DNA of 50,564 bases from Chloroflexota bacterium. GTDB lineage: Bacteria > Chloroflexota > Anaerolineae > Promineifilales > Promineifilaceae. The stretch covers positions 9,051-59,614 of the forward strand of contig JAGNBF010000044.1 of assembly GCA_018004935.1 (NCBI GenBank). The letters are read 5' to 3'. The translations under genes and the position numbers were made by a program. This document shows positions 16,949 to 25,120 of the stretch, one piece after another (the stretch's first letter is position 1; every line of letters begins with the position of its first letter). Below the pieces are notes generated by a model that saw only the letters and a program-made list of their open reading frames with translations, had not been told where the DNA came from and did not search any database.

Positions 16949-17026
16949 GCGGATTGCCTCTTTCCCTCACCTGTTATCTGTTCAGGTCTCAAGGTATGCC
17001 ATATAGACCTTATAGATATTTAAGAT

Positions 17027-17057
17027 AACTCCTCTACGAATTCGTAGAGGAGTTTTT
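17027..17057 (+). terminator. Terminator after the microprotein gene
   Basis: A perfect 28-base palindrome, AACTCCTCTACGAA and its complement, with an EcoRI-type centre and no unpaired loop in the formal sense, followed by TTT. The two final T of the palindrome extend the run to five. Confidence 0.85.
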
Positions 17058-17138
17058 GTTTGGTGACGAACAACTTAGCCTGAGCGTCTACGTATTGAGC
17101 CATATGAAAAATCATGTTTATGCTGGAGGGAAAAAATT

Positions 17139-17714
17139 ATGATTGAAGCCATTGCTGGTATCAGCGCCGCTTTTGGGCTATCTAGTAGCGCGGGCCTCAA
17201 TGCCTATATTCCCCTGCTTATGGTAGCGGTAGCCACACGCTTGCAACTGCTCAAGCTGGCTGAACCGTATAATATCATTGGTAGTGGTTGGGCTATCGCC
17301 ATTCTGGTCGTTCTGTTACTCATTGAAATGACGGTAGATAAAATTCCTGCCGCTGACACGATTAATGATTTGATTCAAACCTTTATTCGGCCAGCGGCTG
17401 GGGCTGTTTTGTTTGCCGCTAATGCCCAGATTGTCACAGAAATGAATCCGTTCGTGGCTTTGGGGGCCGGGTTATTGCTGGCGGGTGGGGTTCATGCGAC
17501 TAAAACGGTTATTCGTCCGGCTGTTACGGCGACAACAGCCGGGACGGGTAATTGGATTGTCAGTATTGTGGAAGATGTGCTGGCTTTTTTGATGTCCCTT
17601 CTCGCATTGCTTATCCCGTTGCTGGCTGTCTTAATGGTGATTGCTTTGATGTTGTTTGTACTTTGGTTGTATCAACGGCGCCGCCAACGACGGAAGCAAT
17701 TGCTGTTCAGATAA
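17139..17714 (+). CDS. DUF4126 family membrane protein
   Basis: A 191-residue membrane protein with the DUF4126 pattern: an N-terminal AAFGLSSSAGLNAYIPLL block, a second helix followed by EMTVDKIPAADTINDLIQTFIRP, then AGAVLFAANA and a Gly-rich helix AGLLLAGGVHATKT. It ends in a long hydrophobic pair and a basic tail (YQRRRQRRKQLLFR). The family function is unknown. The ribosome site GGAGGG lies nine bases before the ATG. The preceding terminator indicates its own promoter. Confidence 0.85.
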   Translation: MIEAIAGISAAFGLSSSAGLNAYIPLLMVAVATRLQLLKLAEPYNIIGSGWAIAILVVLLLIEMTVDKIPAADTINDLIQTFIRPAAGAVLFAANAQIVTEMNPFVALGAGLLLAGGVHATKTVIRPAVTATTAGTGNWIVSIVEDVLAFLMSLLALLIPLLAVLMVIALMLFVLWLYQRRRQRRKQLLFR

Positions 17715-17771
17715 ACGGAATTTTGGAAAAGAGGCGAGCGATAGCTTGCTCGGTTTTTCCAGCCTGGGATC

Positions 17772-17871
17772 TAAGTAATCGTCCAAAAATAAGTTCCGCA
17801 CAGACCTGACAGGTTTCCGAAAACCTGTCAGGTCTAAATCGGGAAGTTATTTTTAGATGTTCACTAAGTAA
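17772..17871. repeat. Palindromic element, core A (full-length copy)
   Basis: The whole unit is nearly palindromic: left AGTAATCGTCCAAAAATAAG and right (minus strand) AGTGAACATCTAAAAATAAC, then TTCC, then the core arms AGACCTGACAGG / CCTGTCAGGTCT. It is bordered by CTAAGT on both sides. Its right border is interrupted by element I. Confidence 0.85.
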
Positions 17872-18043
17872 GGGTGTGTTTCAAATGAGTTGAATAATGA
17901 GCCTTTGGGAATTCAGGGGATTGACAGAGATGTACGGGCTGGCCTTGTGCCTGCCCCGTCTGGGGCAACCACAAGGGTTGCCCGTACCCCACGAAACCCC
18001 AAAGAACTTATTTTCTTCCTCTCAACTGAAATGAAACACACCC
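17872..18043. mobile_element. MITE-like element I, copy 2 (172 bp, 9-bp target duplication)
   Basis: Ends GGGTGTGTTTCA / TGAAACACACCC as in the copy at 8080. The flanks ACTAAGTAA (17863-17871) and TCTAAGTAA (18044-18052) form a 9-base duplication with one mismatch. The centre is different from copy 1: it holds the imperfect hairpin GTACGGGC...GCCCGTAC (17932-17987), related to that at 1170-1225. It has landed exactly at the joint between a core-A and a core-B element. Confidence 0.87.
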
Positions 18044-18121
18044 TCTAAGTAATCGTTCGGAAATAAGATAGGTGGCGCGGTCAGGAGACTGGCCACAGCA
18101 AACCGCTAAGTTATTACTAAG
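18044..18121. repeat. Palindromic element, core B
   Basis: Left shoulder CTAAGTAATCGTTCGGAAATAA, core GGTGGCGCGGTCAGGAGACT followed by GGCCACAGC, right shoulder CTAAGTTATTACTAAG. The core folds as GTGG/CCAC and GGTC/GACT around AGGA. Confidence 0.82.
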
Positions 18122-18135
18122 GGTGAGAAACTTTC

Positions 18136-18181
18136 TAAAGGGGGCAAAATGGGGACTTTGCCCCTTATTTTGCTCCCTTTA
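18136..18181. repeat. Variable-arm hairpin
   Basis: TAAAGGGGGCAAAAT pairs with ATTTTGCTCCCTTTA with one mismatch plus a GGGG/CCCC tip. The preceding AACTTTCTAA recurs before other variable-arm hairpins (8200, 39911, 49978). Confidence 0.7.
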
Positions 18182-18189
18182 AAATGGAA

Positions 18190-18218
18190 TTCGACGTAAG
18201 ATCAGTTTGATCTATACT
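18190..18218 (+). promoter_or_regulatory. Candidate promoter giving a leaderless mRNA
   Basis: TATACT at 18213-18218 ends six bases before the ATG at 18225, so the expected transcription start coincides with the start codon. An imperfect minus-35 (TTCGAC, 18190-18195) lies 17 bases upstream. No ribosome site is visible before this ATG. Confidence 0.5.
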
Positions 18219-18224
18219 TGCCCT

Positions 18225-19550
18225 ATGCGGAAACTAGCTCTCCCTCTTGGTCTATTTATTTTGGGACTATTAACTGCCTGTGGCCTTTTGCCCCAGGCAA
18301 CCCCCCAGGTTACTGAGTCTCCAACACCCTCTGCACTTTCTCCTGCGGCTACTTCCCTGGTATTAACCCCTGTTGGAACAATTATCACGGTTGTTGAGGC
18401 CAGCCCCACGCCGATGAGTTTGCGTCTCTGGACAACTGAGGAAATTTCGCCTCGCAGTGAGGTGCGTGGTGGGGCCGTATTGGTGGAGCAATTAGAAGCC
18501 TTCCAATCATTGCATCCAGAGTTGATGTTTGATGTGCAGTTGAAAACGATTGTGGGACAGGGGAGTATTTTGAATTATTTACGAACAGGACGTTCTGTTG
18601 CCGCTTCGATTTTGCCGGATGTGGTGTTACTCCCAGCGAATCAATTGGAGATGGCGGCACAGGAGGGGTTGATTTACCCGCTTGATAGTTTGATTGCCCC
18701 AGAGATGGTGAGTGATTTGTATCCCGCGGCCGCGAATCTGAGCCGTGTCAATAATGTGCTGATGGGTTATCCCTTTACTCTCGTTGGTGTGGAGCATATA
18801 GCTTATGATAGCACTGCTATTACCACAACGTTTCCCATTACCTGGACAGCTATGATAAACCAGGAAAATAGCACCTTTGTTTTTCCTGCGGGCGACGATT
18901 CCGGCTCGCGGTTCATGTTACAACTATATCTGGCTTTGGGTGGGGAGTTAACCAATGTTGCCGGTCAACCCAATTTACAATTAGAACCCCTGGTGCAGGC
19001 TTTAATGTTCCTACAACAGGGACGCCAAACCGGTGTGTTGTTGTCGGAAAGTGATAACTTGACCACCAGTGCTGATACCTGGCAAATGTTCCAAACAGGT
19101 ATGGTGAATGTCATCCCTATTGGGGTGCGCCATTTTTTGGATAACCGGGCTTTTGTGCCAGATAGCCAATACACGATGGTTCCTGGGCCTGACGAACCGT
19201 TAATGCCTCTGGTAGAGGCTTGGGTTTGGGCTGTTACTACACCCGATCCGACACGGCAGGCGTTGGCGGTGGAGCTGATTAGCTGGCTTTCACGTGATGC
19301 GACTATGGGTAACTGGACGATGGTAGCGGCGCAATTACCGGCACGTCGTTCTGCCTTTGCCTTTTGGACGGTGGAGCCTGGCTATGTCCGTTTTTTGCAG
19401 ACGCAATTGGAATTGGCCGCACCCTTGCCCGCGGCCGCAACGCAGACTGTTATTACCGCTCTCAATAACGCGGCTTATGCCGTTATAGAAGGCTCAAGAA
19501 CTGTAGAGAGCGCGGCCGCGGAAGCTGTAGAAGCCGTTATTCATAACTAA
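18225..19550 (+). CDS. Extracellular solute-binding lipoprotein (family 1 type)
   Basis: A 441-residue lipoprotein: signal MRKLALPLGLFILGLLTACG with the acylated Cys near residue 19, a Thr/Pro/Ser linker, then a periplasmic-binding-type two-lobe domain. Typical pieces are LEAFQSLHPELMFDVQLKTI, DVVLLPANQLEMAAQEGLIYPLD (the lobe hinge of family 1 sugar-type binders), MGYPFTLVGVEHIAYDS and ALAVELISWLSRD. It would deliver a sugar or similar solute to an ABC importer, but no permease or ATPase follows, so it is an orphan. The start at 18225 gives the clean signal peptide; a TTG at 18207 is in frame. GCGGCCGC occurs three times, all read Ala-Ala-Ala. Confidence 0.85.
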   Translation: MRKLALPLGLFILGLLTACGLLPQATPQVTESPTPSALSPAATSLVLTPVGTIITVVEASPTPMSLRLWTTEEISPRSEVRGGAVLVEQLEAFQSLHPELMFDVQLKTIVGQGSILNYLRTGRSVAASILPDVVLLPANQLEMAAQEGLIYPLDSLIAPEMVSDLYPAAANLSRVNNVLMGYPFTLVGVEHIAYDSTAITTTFPITWTAMINQENSTFVFPAGDDSGSRFMLQLYLALGGELTNVAGQPNLQLEPLVQALMFLQQGRQTGVLLSESDNLTTSADTWQMFQTGMVNVIPIGVRHFLDNRAFVPDSQYTMVPGPDEPLMPLVEAWVWAVTTPDPTRQALAVELISWLSRDATMGNWTMVAAQLPARRSAFAFWTVEPGYVRFLQTQLELAAPLPAAATQTVITALNNAAYAVIEGSRTVESAAAEAVEAVIHN

Positions 19551-19556
19551 GGGCCT

Positions 19557-19642
19557 GTAAAAAATTAAGTTCCGTCAAGCCCTGACAGGTTTTCGGAAAC
19601 CTGTCAGGACTAAACCGGGAAGTTATATTTTTACGAACCATA
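19557..19642. repeat. Palindromic element, core A
   Basis: Left TAAAAAATTAAGTTCCGTCA, arms CCTGACAGG / CCTGTCAGG around TTTTCGGAAA, right CTAAACCGGGAAGTTATATT. It lies directly after the lipoprotein stop codon. Confidence 0.8.
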
Positions 19643-19774
19643 AGGACGAGGGGCTGGGTTCCCTTTTGTAAAGTTGATCGTAACTGTTCAGTTCAGAGAC
19701 TATATGGTGCCATTTGAACGGTTACAGTTGACCTCAACCATGCCGAAAAACGCTAATGTGGCGTAAGGATAAGG

Positions 19775-19865
19775 GTTTAAGTAATCGTCCAAAAATAATC
19801 TGGGTGGCGCGGTCAGGAGACCGGCCACAGCAAAGCGCTAAGTTAATGGCGAACGATTGCTAAGT
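19775..19865. repeat. Palindromic element, core B
   Basis: Left TTTAAGTAATCGTCCAAAAA, core GGTGGCGCGGTCAGGAGACC with GGCCACAGC, right shoulder ending GAACGATTGCTAAGT. The remaining gap (19643-19774) shows no gene. Confidence 0.82.
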
Positions 19866-19867
19866 GA

Positions 19868-20689
19868 CTACGAATTCTCAGCCCTGTCATGATTAGAAGG
19901 GAAGGTAGCTTTTTGTTTGCGCCGTAGACCTTCGACCCCCGCGACCATATCCTCAGAGAAGAACCCCAACATTTCCAAAGCCAGTGAGTGATCAAAAATG
20001 GGCGCGGCCTGGAGTAGCCATTGATTTAAGGCGCGTTTGGTGAATTTGATGGCATTCCGTGGCCCGGTTGCCAGATTGGTTGCTACCGCCATTGCCTTGT
20101 CCAATAATTGATCATCGGGTACACATAAACTAACTAGATTCATCTGTTCGGCTTCGCGGCCGCTGACAAAATCACTGGTCATCAGGTAATACTTTGATTT
20201 GGCCATCCCACATAACAGCGGCCAAATAATGGCCGCATGATCCCCTGCGGCTACCCCCATTCGCACATGTCCATCCGCCAACCGGGCACTTTCAGCGGCA
20301 ATACTGATATCTGCCAATAAGGCAACCACCAGGCCAGCCCCTACTGCTGGGCCATTGATGGCCGATACAATAGGTTTAGAGCAATGCAGAATGTTGTATA
20401 CCAGGTCTCGTGCTTCATCTAGAATGCGGCAAATTTCGTCATAATTGCGGTAAGCATTCTCTACAAGCTGTAAATCCCCGCCCGCCGAAAAGGCACGCCC
20501 GGCCCCAGTAATAACAACAACCGCCACTTCCGGATCCCGATCAATGGTTTTCCAGATTTCGACCAATTCGGTGTGCAGACGAGCATTGGCGGCATTTAAT
20601 AGCTCTGGGCGGTTTAGGGTTAGCCATAAAATATGGTGTGGGCGTTTTTCAAAGAGGATGTGCTGGTAATCGCTGTATTCCATTGTCAT
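19868..20689 (-). CDS. Crotonase-superfamily enzyme (enoyl-CoA hydratase/isomerase-like)
   Basis: A 273-residue acyl-CoA enzyme. Crotonase fold elements are clear: [20 protein letters not shown], the first oxyanion segment [13 protein letters not shown] and the second [18 protein letters not shown]. The positions of the two catalytic Glu of hydratases seem to be occupied by others: the GCELA-type Glu lies in GLVVALLAD, and the second region reads [13 protein letters not shown] with His. It may therefore be another crotonase activity (isomerase, hydrolase or decarboxylase type). ATG 20689 is chosen over 20683 and over an extension to 20776 that lacks similarity. It stands alone on the minus strand. 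One GCGGCCGC is read in the frame giving Gly-Arg (SGREAEQ). Confidence 0.82.
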   Translation of the reverse strand: MTMEYSDYQHILFEKRPHHILWLTLNRPELLNAANARLHTELVEIWKTIDRDPEVAVVVITGAGRAFSAGGDLQLVENAYRNYDEICRILDEARDLVYNILHCSKPIVSAINGPAVGAGLVVALLADISIAAESARLADGHVRMGVAAGDHAAIIWPLLCGMAKSKYYLMTSDFVSGREAEQMNLVSLCVPDDQLLDKAMAVATNLATGPRNAIKFTKRALNQWLLQAAPIFDHSLALEMLGFFSEDMVAGVEGLRRKQKATFPSNHDRAENS

Positions 20690-20805
20690 TTTGGCGTTTG
20701 GGAGCCAACCTCTGGTTATAGATGTATTTTGTGGGTGGGTTATTGTTCTGGTCAAATCAATTTGACCAGGTGTCACCCCCCTTGAATTCCGGGGTTTGCA
20801 GGATT

Positions 20806-21741
20806 TCAGGGGGTAAATGGCTCAATGGGGGTAAATTCACCCCCTTTGCTCATTTGGCGACGCACGGTGAACAGATCAAAGGCCGCAACCACATCAATGG
20901 CGTCTAAGTTGGCAAAGTTGATTTGTTGCCATTGCTCCCGTGTGGTGCGAACGCTCAGCAGATAATCGTCACTGATTTGCCCGGTGCGGAGATTGGTGCG
21001 TTGGGAATAGGCCGATAAAACGATGCTGTTGAGCGCAGGCATGGCGGCAAAGAGTTCGCCAGCCAGACGAAAGGCCACGGCGTGAATGTGAGTCTGGTAT
21101 TCTTTGCGCCGCTGAGTAGCGGAGCGTTCTTTAAAAACGAGGCGTAGGGTGCTTTTGTTGACGGTGGCCTGGGCGGTAGGCATATCTTCGATTTCCGGCA
21201 AGTCTACATCCAGCCAGACCGTATCGCCTGTATTGCCAAAGTCAAAAGAGACATTCGTTTCACGAGGCCAGGGGATGGCTTCGATGTGTTTGGCCAGGGT
21301 AATTTGGGGATCGGCTTCAGGAGGTTTGGGGGTGGTGGGAGCGGGGGTTGCCCGATGGAAATGGATGAGGGCGAGGGTTTCGTTGTTGACGCGGCCGCAA
21401 CTTTCTTCCAACCACGTGACAATTTCTTTTTTATGGGCCTTTCTGTACGCGGCCGCATCCTGCTCTGGTAACAGATCGCCCCCATCATCCATCAGGCTCA
21501 ACGTTCCGTCCTCATTCAACCCCAGCGTCACATCATCACGGACTCCCTTCACCTTACTGCCCCCCAACCGGGTGCGGTAAGTCAGCCCACTGCCCGGCAG
21601 GTCCACATTGGCATACGTACCTCTTTTACCCAAATTAAAAGAGAGCAATCTTCCTCCCAATGTCACACTCAACCCTGATTTACTCAGGTTGAGGCGAACA
21701 CCGGGTAATATTTTGATGGATTTACGAAAGCGAATAGACAT
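20806..21741 (-). CDS. DUF4236-domain protein, third gene of the parA operon
   Basis: A 311-residue protein whose first 55 residues match DUF4236: MSIRFRKSIKILPGVRLNLS then KSGLSVTLGGR. The family is known from short prokaryotic proteins of unknown role. The middle is acidic and Pro-rich, and the remainder (about 155-311) forms an unrecognised domain with VWLDVDLPEIEDMPT and HIHAVAFRLAGELFAAMPAL. It begins eight bases after the stop of the coiled-coil gene, so it belongs to the same operon. No signal peptide is seen, so it is likely cytoplasmic. Two GCGGCCGC sites fall in the region around residues 97-117. Confidence 0.7.
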   Translation of the reverse strand: MSIRFRKSIKILPGVRLNLSKSGLSVTLGGRLLSFNLGKRGTYANVDLPGSGLTYRTRLGGSKVKGVRDDVTLGLNEDGTLSLMDDGGDLLPEQDAAAYRKAHKKEIVTWLEESCGRVNNETLALIHFHRATPAPTTPKPPEADPQITLAKHIEAIPWPRETNVSFDFGNTGDTVWLDVDLPEIEDMPTAQATVNKSTLRLVFKERSATQRRKEYQTHIHAVAFRLAGELFAAMPALNSIVLSAYSQRTNLRTGQISDDYLLSVRTTREQWQQINFANLDAIDVVAAFDLFTVRRQMSKGGEFTPIEPFTP

Positions 21742-21749
21742 GGGGCTGA

Positions 21750-22361
21750 CTAACCTCCGCGAAGCCGATCCAAGAAAGAACGAGATGTTTTCTGATCTTG
21801 CCGCGCCTGAAGTTCCCCTTCAAATTTAGCGGCTTTGGCTTCCGCGGCCGCGGCCCGTGATTGTAAGTTTATCCGGGCAGATCTTTCTTCACTGAGTTGC
21901 TGTTCTAACTTTTTTGTCATTTGGAGTTCAGTTTCAATGCGAGACACCTGCTTTTCCAGGCTCATACGGCTAGAGCGCTCCTCAGCCAGCATAAGTTCCA
22001 GGCGTTGCGCCTGCTCAACCTGAACCTGCAAACGGGCAATTTGCCGCTCCAGGGCATTTTTACTGTCTCGTTCGCGCGACAATTCAGCCTGGAGAATATC
22101 CCGTTCCCGTTGCAAACTGTCAATTTGCCGGTTGGCCTGCTCTTTGATCTGGTCCAGCAATTGCATAGCCGCTTTTGATTCTTGTTGAATTCTGGCTTCC
22201 AATACCTCAAACGGCTCCCGGTTCGCGGCCGCGTCCCGTTCTCCAAATACAATTGTTGCCGGACCTGCCGGGGTTGTTTCTGCCGGAGTCATCACCGCCA
22301 ACCCTTCCGGGTCAAAGGCCGGTAAATCATCCAGCGGGTTATTAATTTTCCGTTTAGCCAT
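21750..22361 (-). CDS. Coiled-coil protein coupled to ParA
   Basis: A 203-residue protein. The first 50 residues are a low-complexity acidic/Pro/Ala head (NNPLDDLPAFDPEGLAVMT), and residues 55-185 are an unbroken heptad-like helix rich in Glu, Gln, Arg and Leu (LEARIQQESKAAMQLLDQI, RERDILQAELSRERDS and onward). A short basic tail, SRSFLDRLRGG, closes it. It overlaps the parA stop by 8 bases, so the two are translationally coupled. Such a partner could stimulate the ATPase as ParB or McdB do, or be the cargo tether. There is no ParB CTPase or HTH domain. The function is inferred from position only. GCGGCCGC occurs twice. Confidence 0.72.
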   Translation of the reverse strand: MAKRKINNPLDDLPAFDPEGLAVMTPAETTPAGPATIVFGERDAAANREPFEVLEARIQQESKAAMQLLDQIKEQANRQIDSLQRERDILQAELSRERDSKNALERQIARLQVQVEQAQRLELMLAEERSSRMSLEKQVSRIETELQMTKKLEQQLSEERSARINLQSRAAAAEAKAAKFEGELQARQDQKTSRSFLDRLRGG

Positions 22362-23262
22362 AATACACCCTATCCACTAACTTCTGATACGCCACAGTTG
22401 CCGCATTTTCCCCCTTGGGATCATACTCAAAAATTGTCAGATGATAAGCTGGCGCTTCGGCCACCATCTGACTGCGCGGGATTGGTTCGGCAACCGCTTT
22501 GCCATAAACTTCAAGCAACGAATCTAACATTTCCTGGTCTAGATTTTGCCGGGGGACCATCATTGTGGGCACAATCGTATGAATGGCAATATCAATGCCT
22601 TTCATTTGTGATTCCCGAATGTTAGCCACATGTTGGGTAATGCCAACCATACTAAAATAATCTGGTTTGACCGGCACAATAGCCGCCTCCGCAAAATGGT
22701 AAATAGCCTGGGTAAAGGCATCCAGGTTAGGGGGACAATCCAAAATAATATAAGCAAACCGGTCTATAGCCTGGGCCAGACGGCGCAAGAGCGCGGCCGC
22801 GATGTTATATTGCCCCCCATCCTGCAAACTCCTCTGTAACAACGCCTGCTTGGCCAACTCCAGGTTATCTGAGGAAGGCAATAACCACAAATTAGGCCGT
22901 GGATATCCCGCTTCCGCACGGTCCGCCGAAATAACTGCCTCGCTCAGCGTTTGTCGCCCTAACAACACCTCACCAATATCTGCCATCCCCACATCAACCC
23001 CTAATCCTCGTGAACAATGGCCTTGGGGATCCAGGTCAACAAGTAACACATGACCCCGCACAAACATAGTCGTGTCCTGAAACGACACCAGACGGTCTTT
23101 TTCCTCAATCTTGTCTACATCCTCAGGGGATACACGCAACAACAACCGGCGCGATAACCCATGCGCCAGGTTAATGGCCGTTGTCGTTTTCGCCACACCA
23201 CCCTTGCGATTGACGACTGCCAAAATCTTAGGTTGTTGTCGTCGCCTCTTCCGTGCCGCCAT
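22354..23262 (-). CDS. ParA/MinD-family ATPase
   Basis: A 302-residue deviant Walker ATPase: KGGVAKTT with both lysines (Lys20 and Lys25), the A-prime motif VLLVDLDPQGHCS (72-84) and Walker B YIILDCPPNLDAF. Between the P-loop helix and the A-prime strand is an insert of about 30 residues (RRLLLRVSPEDVDKIEEK and following), absent from typical plasmid or chromosomal ParA. The start is very basic (MAARKRRRQQ), suited to nonspecific DNA binding. It heads an operon with a coiled-coil protein and a DUF4236 protein and no ParB or parS, so a role in positioning a cargo other than DNA is plausible. One GCGGCCGC is read Ala-Ala-Ala (IAAALL). Confidence 0.88.
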   Translation of the reverse strand: MAARKRRRQQPKILAVVNRKGGVAKTTTAINLAHGLSRRLLLRVSPEDVDKIEEKDRLVSFQDTTMFVRGHVLLVDLDPQGHCSRGLGVDVGMADIGEVLLGRQTLSEAVISADRAEAGYPRPNLWLLPSSDNLELAKQALLQRSLQDGGQYNIAAALLRRLAQAIDRFAYIILDCPPNLDAFTQAIYHFAEAAIVPVKPDYFSMVGITQHVANIRESQMKGIDIAIHTIVPTMMVPRQNLDQEMLDSLLEVYGKAVAEPIPRSQMVAEAPAYHLTIFEYDPKGENAATVAYQKLVDRVYYG

Positions 23263-23309
23263 AGCTAAACTACCGCATTGCGTAGCGCCTCAACCCCTAA
23301 AGGTTCGCC

Positions 23310-23470
23310 CGCAAATAACTTTTGAATTTGTTGTGACCAGTCTCCTGACCGCGCTACCCCCGTTATTTCTGAGCGGTGACCCCTCATCAAAAAACGCTAC
23401 ACCCTACAAACCAGACCTGACAGATTTTCCGAAACCTCTCAGGTCTAAACTAAGACGTTATTTTTATATA
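23310..23470. repeat. Decayed core-B (reverse) and core-A repeats
   Basis: The complement of core B (GACCAGTCTCCTGACCGCGC) lies at 23335-23354 and a core-A unit at 23412-23450 (CAGACCTGACAG, TTTTCCGAAA, CCTCTCAGGTCT). Both have more mismatches than other copies. The gap upstream of parA contains nothing else recognisable. Confidence 0.65.
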
Positions 23471-23494
23471 CACCCTAAATATGAGTCTACTGCA

Positions 23495-23554
23495 AAAAGC
23501 CCGGTTCCTGACTAATTTAACCGTCGCTTCCAGAGAAAAAGAAACCGGGCTTTT
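23495..23554 (-). terminator. Long-loop hairpin after der
   Basis: AAAAGCCCGGTT (23495-23506) pairs perfectly with AACCGGGCTTTT (23543-23554) around a 36-base loop; T-rich ends suit either strand. The same sequence, lacking the right arm, is found at 43471-43528. Confidence 0.65.
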
Positions 23555-23595
23555 AACTGTTTTGACCTTTTTTCAGTGGACTCAAATATTGGTCT

Positions 23596-24957
23596 CTATC
23601 CTTCGTGTTCTTTCTCCCGCCCTCGGAAAAGCAATCTTACCGGTGTACCTGTGAAAGGAAATGCTTCACGCAACCGGTTCTCCATGTACCGCTCATAACC
23701 AAAATGAATCCATTCCGGTCGGTTCACAAAGAAGACAAACGTGGGGGGAGCAATACCCACCTGCGTGGCATAATAAAACTTGAGCGGCGTGCCCGCACGT
23801 TGAGTCGGGGGATGGGCTTCCAAAGTTTCCCGCAACCACCGATTCAAATCACCGGTTGCAATCCGTTGGTGTCGCGCCGCATGAACCTCTAACACCAGCG
23901 GCAAAATTTTACTCACCCGTTGCCCCGTCTCCGCCGAAATAAACAGTAATGGCGCATAAGGTAAAAAATTAAACTCACGACGCATTATTTCTGTAAAGGC
24001 ATGCATCGAATGCGTATCTTTTTCTATCGCATCCCATTTATTCACCAGCAAAATAACCCCTGCCGAAGGTTGCTCCTGAAGCATACCGCCCACATGCAAA
24101 TCTTGAGCTGTCACCCCCTCTTCAGCGTTAACCAGAAGCAGAGCCACATCCGCCCGGTCTAGGGCTTTTACCGCACGTAGAACACTATATTTTTCCACAC
24201 CTGGGTCAATCTTGCCCCGCCGCCGAATACCAGCGGTATCTATCAAGGTAAAATCTTGCTCATGTGCCCGCAATTTGGTGTCAATAGCATCGCGAGTCGT
24301 TCCGGCAATTGGGCTAACAATTACCCGTTCTTCTCCTAACAACTTGTTCACCAGGGTAGATTTACCCACATTGGGCCGCCCCAAAATCGCGACCTTGATC
24401 GAAGGATCATCCTCTTCTGCCATGGATGGAGGTAAAAATTCCACCATAGCATCTAGAAGATCACCGGTGCCGGTGCCATGCAAAGAAGAAATAGCAAACA
24501 CTTCACCCAGGCCTAACTCATAAAACTCATAGGCCGTATCAGTCATTTTGCTGGATTCCAGTTTGTTAGCCGCCACAATCACCGGCTTTTGGGCACGGCG
24601 TAAAATTATCCCTACTTCCCGGTCAGCGGCGGTAATACCAGCCTGTCCATCTACCACCTGTACAATAACATCGGCATCCTGAATGGCGATTTCTGCCTGC
24701 TGGCGAATAAGGGGTAAGAAACGTTCGGAATCTTCAGAGAGGGGTTCAGTATGCCAGCCAGCAAGCAGTTCGATACCGCCTGTATCTACTAACATGAAGT
24801 GAACACCATTCCATTCCGCTTCGGTATAAAGCCGATCCCGGGTTGTTCCGGCCACATCGGATACGACAGCCATCCGCCGCCCGACGATACGATTAAACAA
24901 TGTAGATTTACCCACATTGGGACGCCCTACAAGAGCGACCAATGGTTTACGACTCAT
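23596..24957 (-). CDS. der: Ribosome assembly GTPase Der (EngA)
   Basis: Two tandem GTPase domains and a C-terminal KH-like domain in 453 residues, the normal length. Domain 1: GRPNVGKST at 11-19, TTRD, DTGG, and G4 as ANKLE, where NKxD is usual (Glu instead of Asp). Domain 2: GRPNVGKST near 193, GTTRDAIDT, DTAGI and NKWD. The KH part includes FVFFVNRPEWIHFGYERYMENRLREAFPFTGTPVRL. It acts in 50S subunit maturation. The start ATG follows GAGG at the right distance. It is a single-gene unit ended by a hairpin. The gene has no GCGGCCGC and sits in the longest site-free stretch (22.8-27.05 kb). Confidence 0.97.
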   Translation of the reverse strand: MSRKPLVALVGRPNVGKSTLFNRIVGRRMAVVSDVAGTTRDRLYTEAEWNGVHFMLVDTGGIELLAGWHTEPLSEDSERFLPLIRQQAEIAIQDADVIVQVVDGQAGITAADREVGIILRRAQKPVIVAANKLESSKMTDTAYEFYELGLGEVFAISSLHGTGTGDLLDAMVEFLPPSMAEEDDPSIKVAILGRPNVGKSTLVNKLLGEERVIVSPIAGTTRDAIDTKLRAHEQDFTLIDTAGIRRRGKIDPGVEKYSVLRAVKALDRADVALLLVNAEEGVTAQDLHVGGMLQEQPSAGVILLVNKWDAIEKDTHSMHAFTEIMRREFNFLPYAPLLFISAETGQRVSKILPLVLEVHAARHQRIATGDLNRWLRETLEAHPPTQRAGTPLKFYYATQVGIAPPTFVFFVNRPEWIHFGYERYMENRLREAFPFTGTPVRLLFRGREKEHEG

Positions 24958-25120
24958 GATTTGCCTCAGAATTGGTTCACCCTATCTTTGCCCATTTGGT
25001 GTTGTGCGAGAGGATAAACATAGGGTGATTTGATGATTGGATAGGTTGATTTGTGAAATAAGGAACGGATTAAAGACGACCTCTGGAAAATCCGTTTATT
25101 TTTTAATCCGTTGATATAAC

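Noticed and set aside
20806-23262. The parA operon as a plasmid or chromosome partition locus
   Set aside because: No ParB domain, no parS-like inverted repeats and no replication gene; the second gene is a plain coiled coil.
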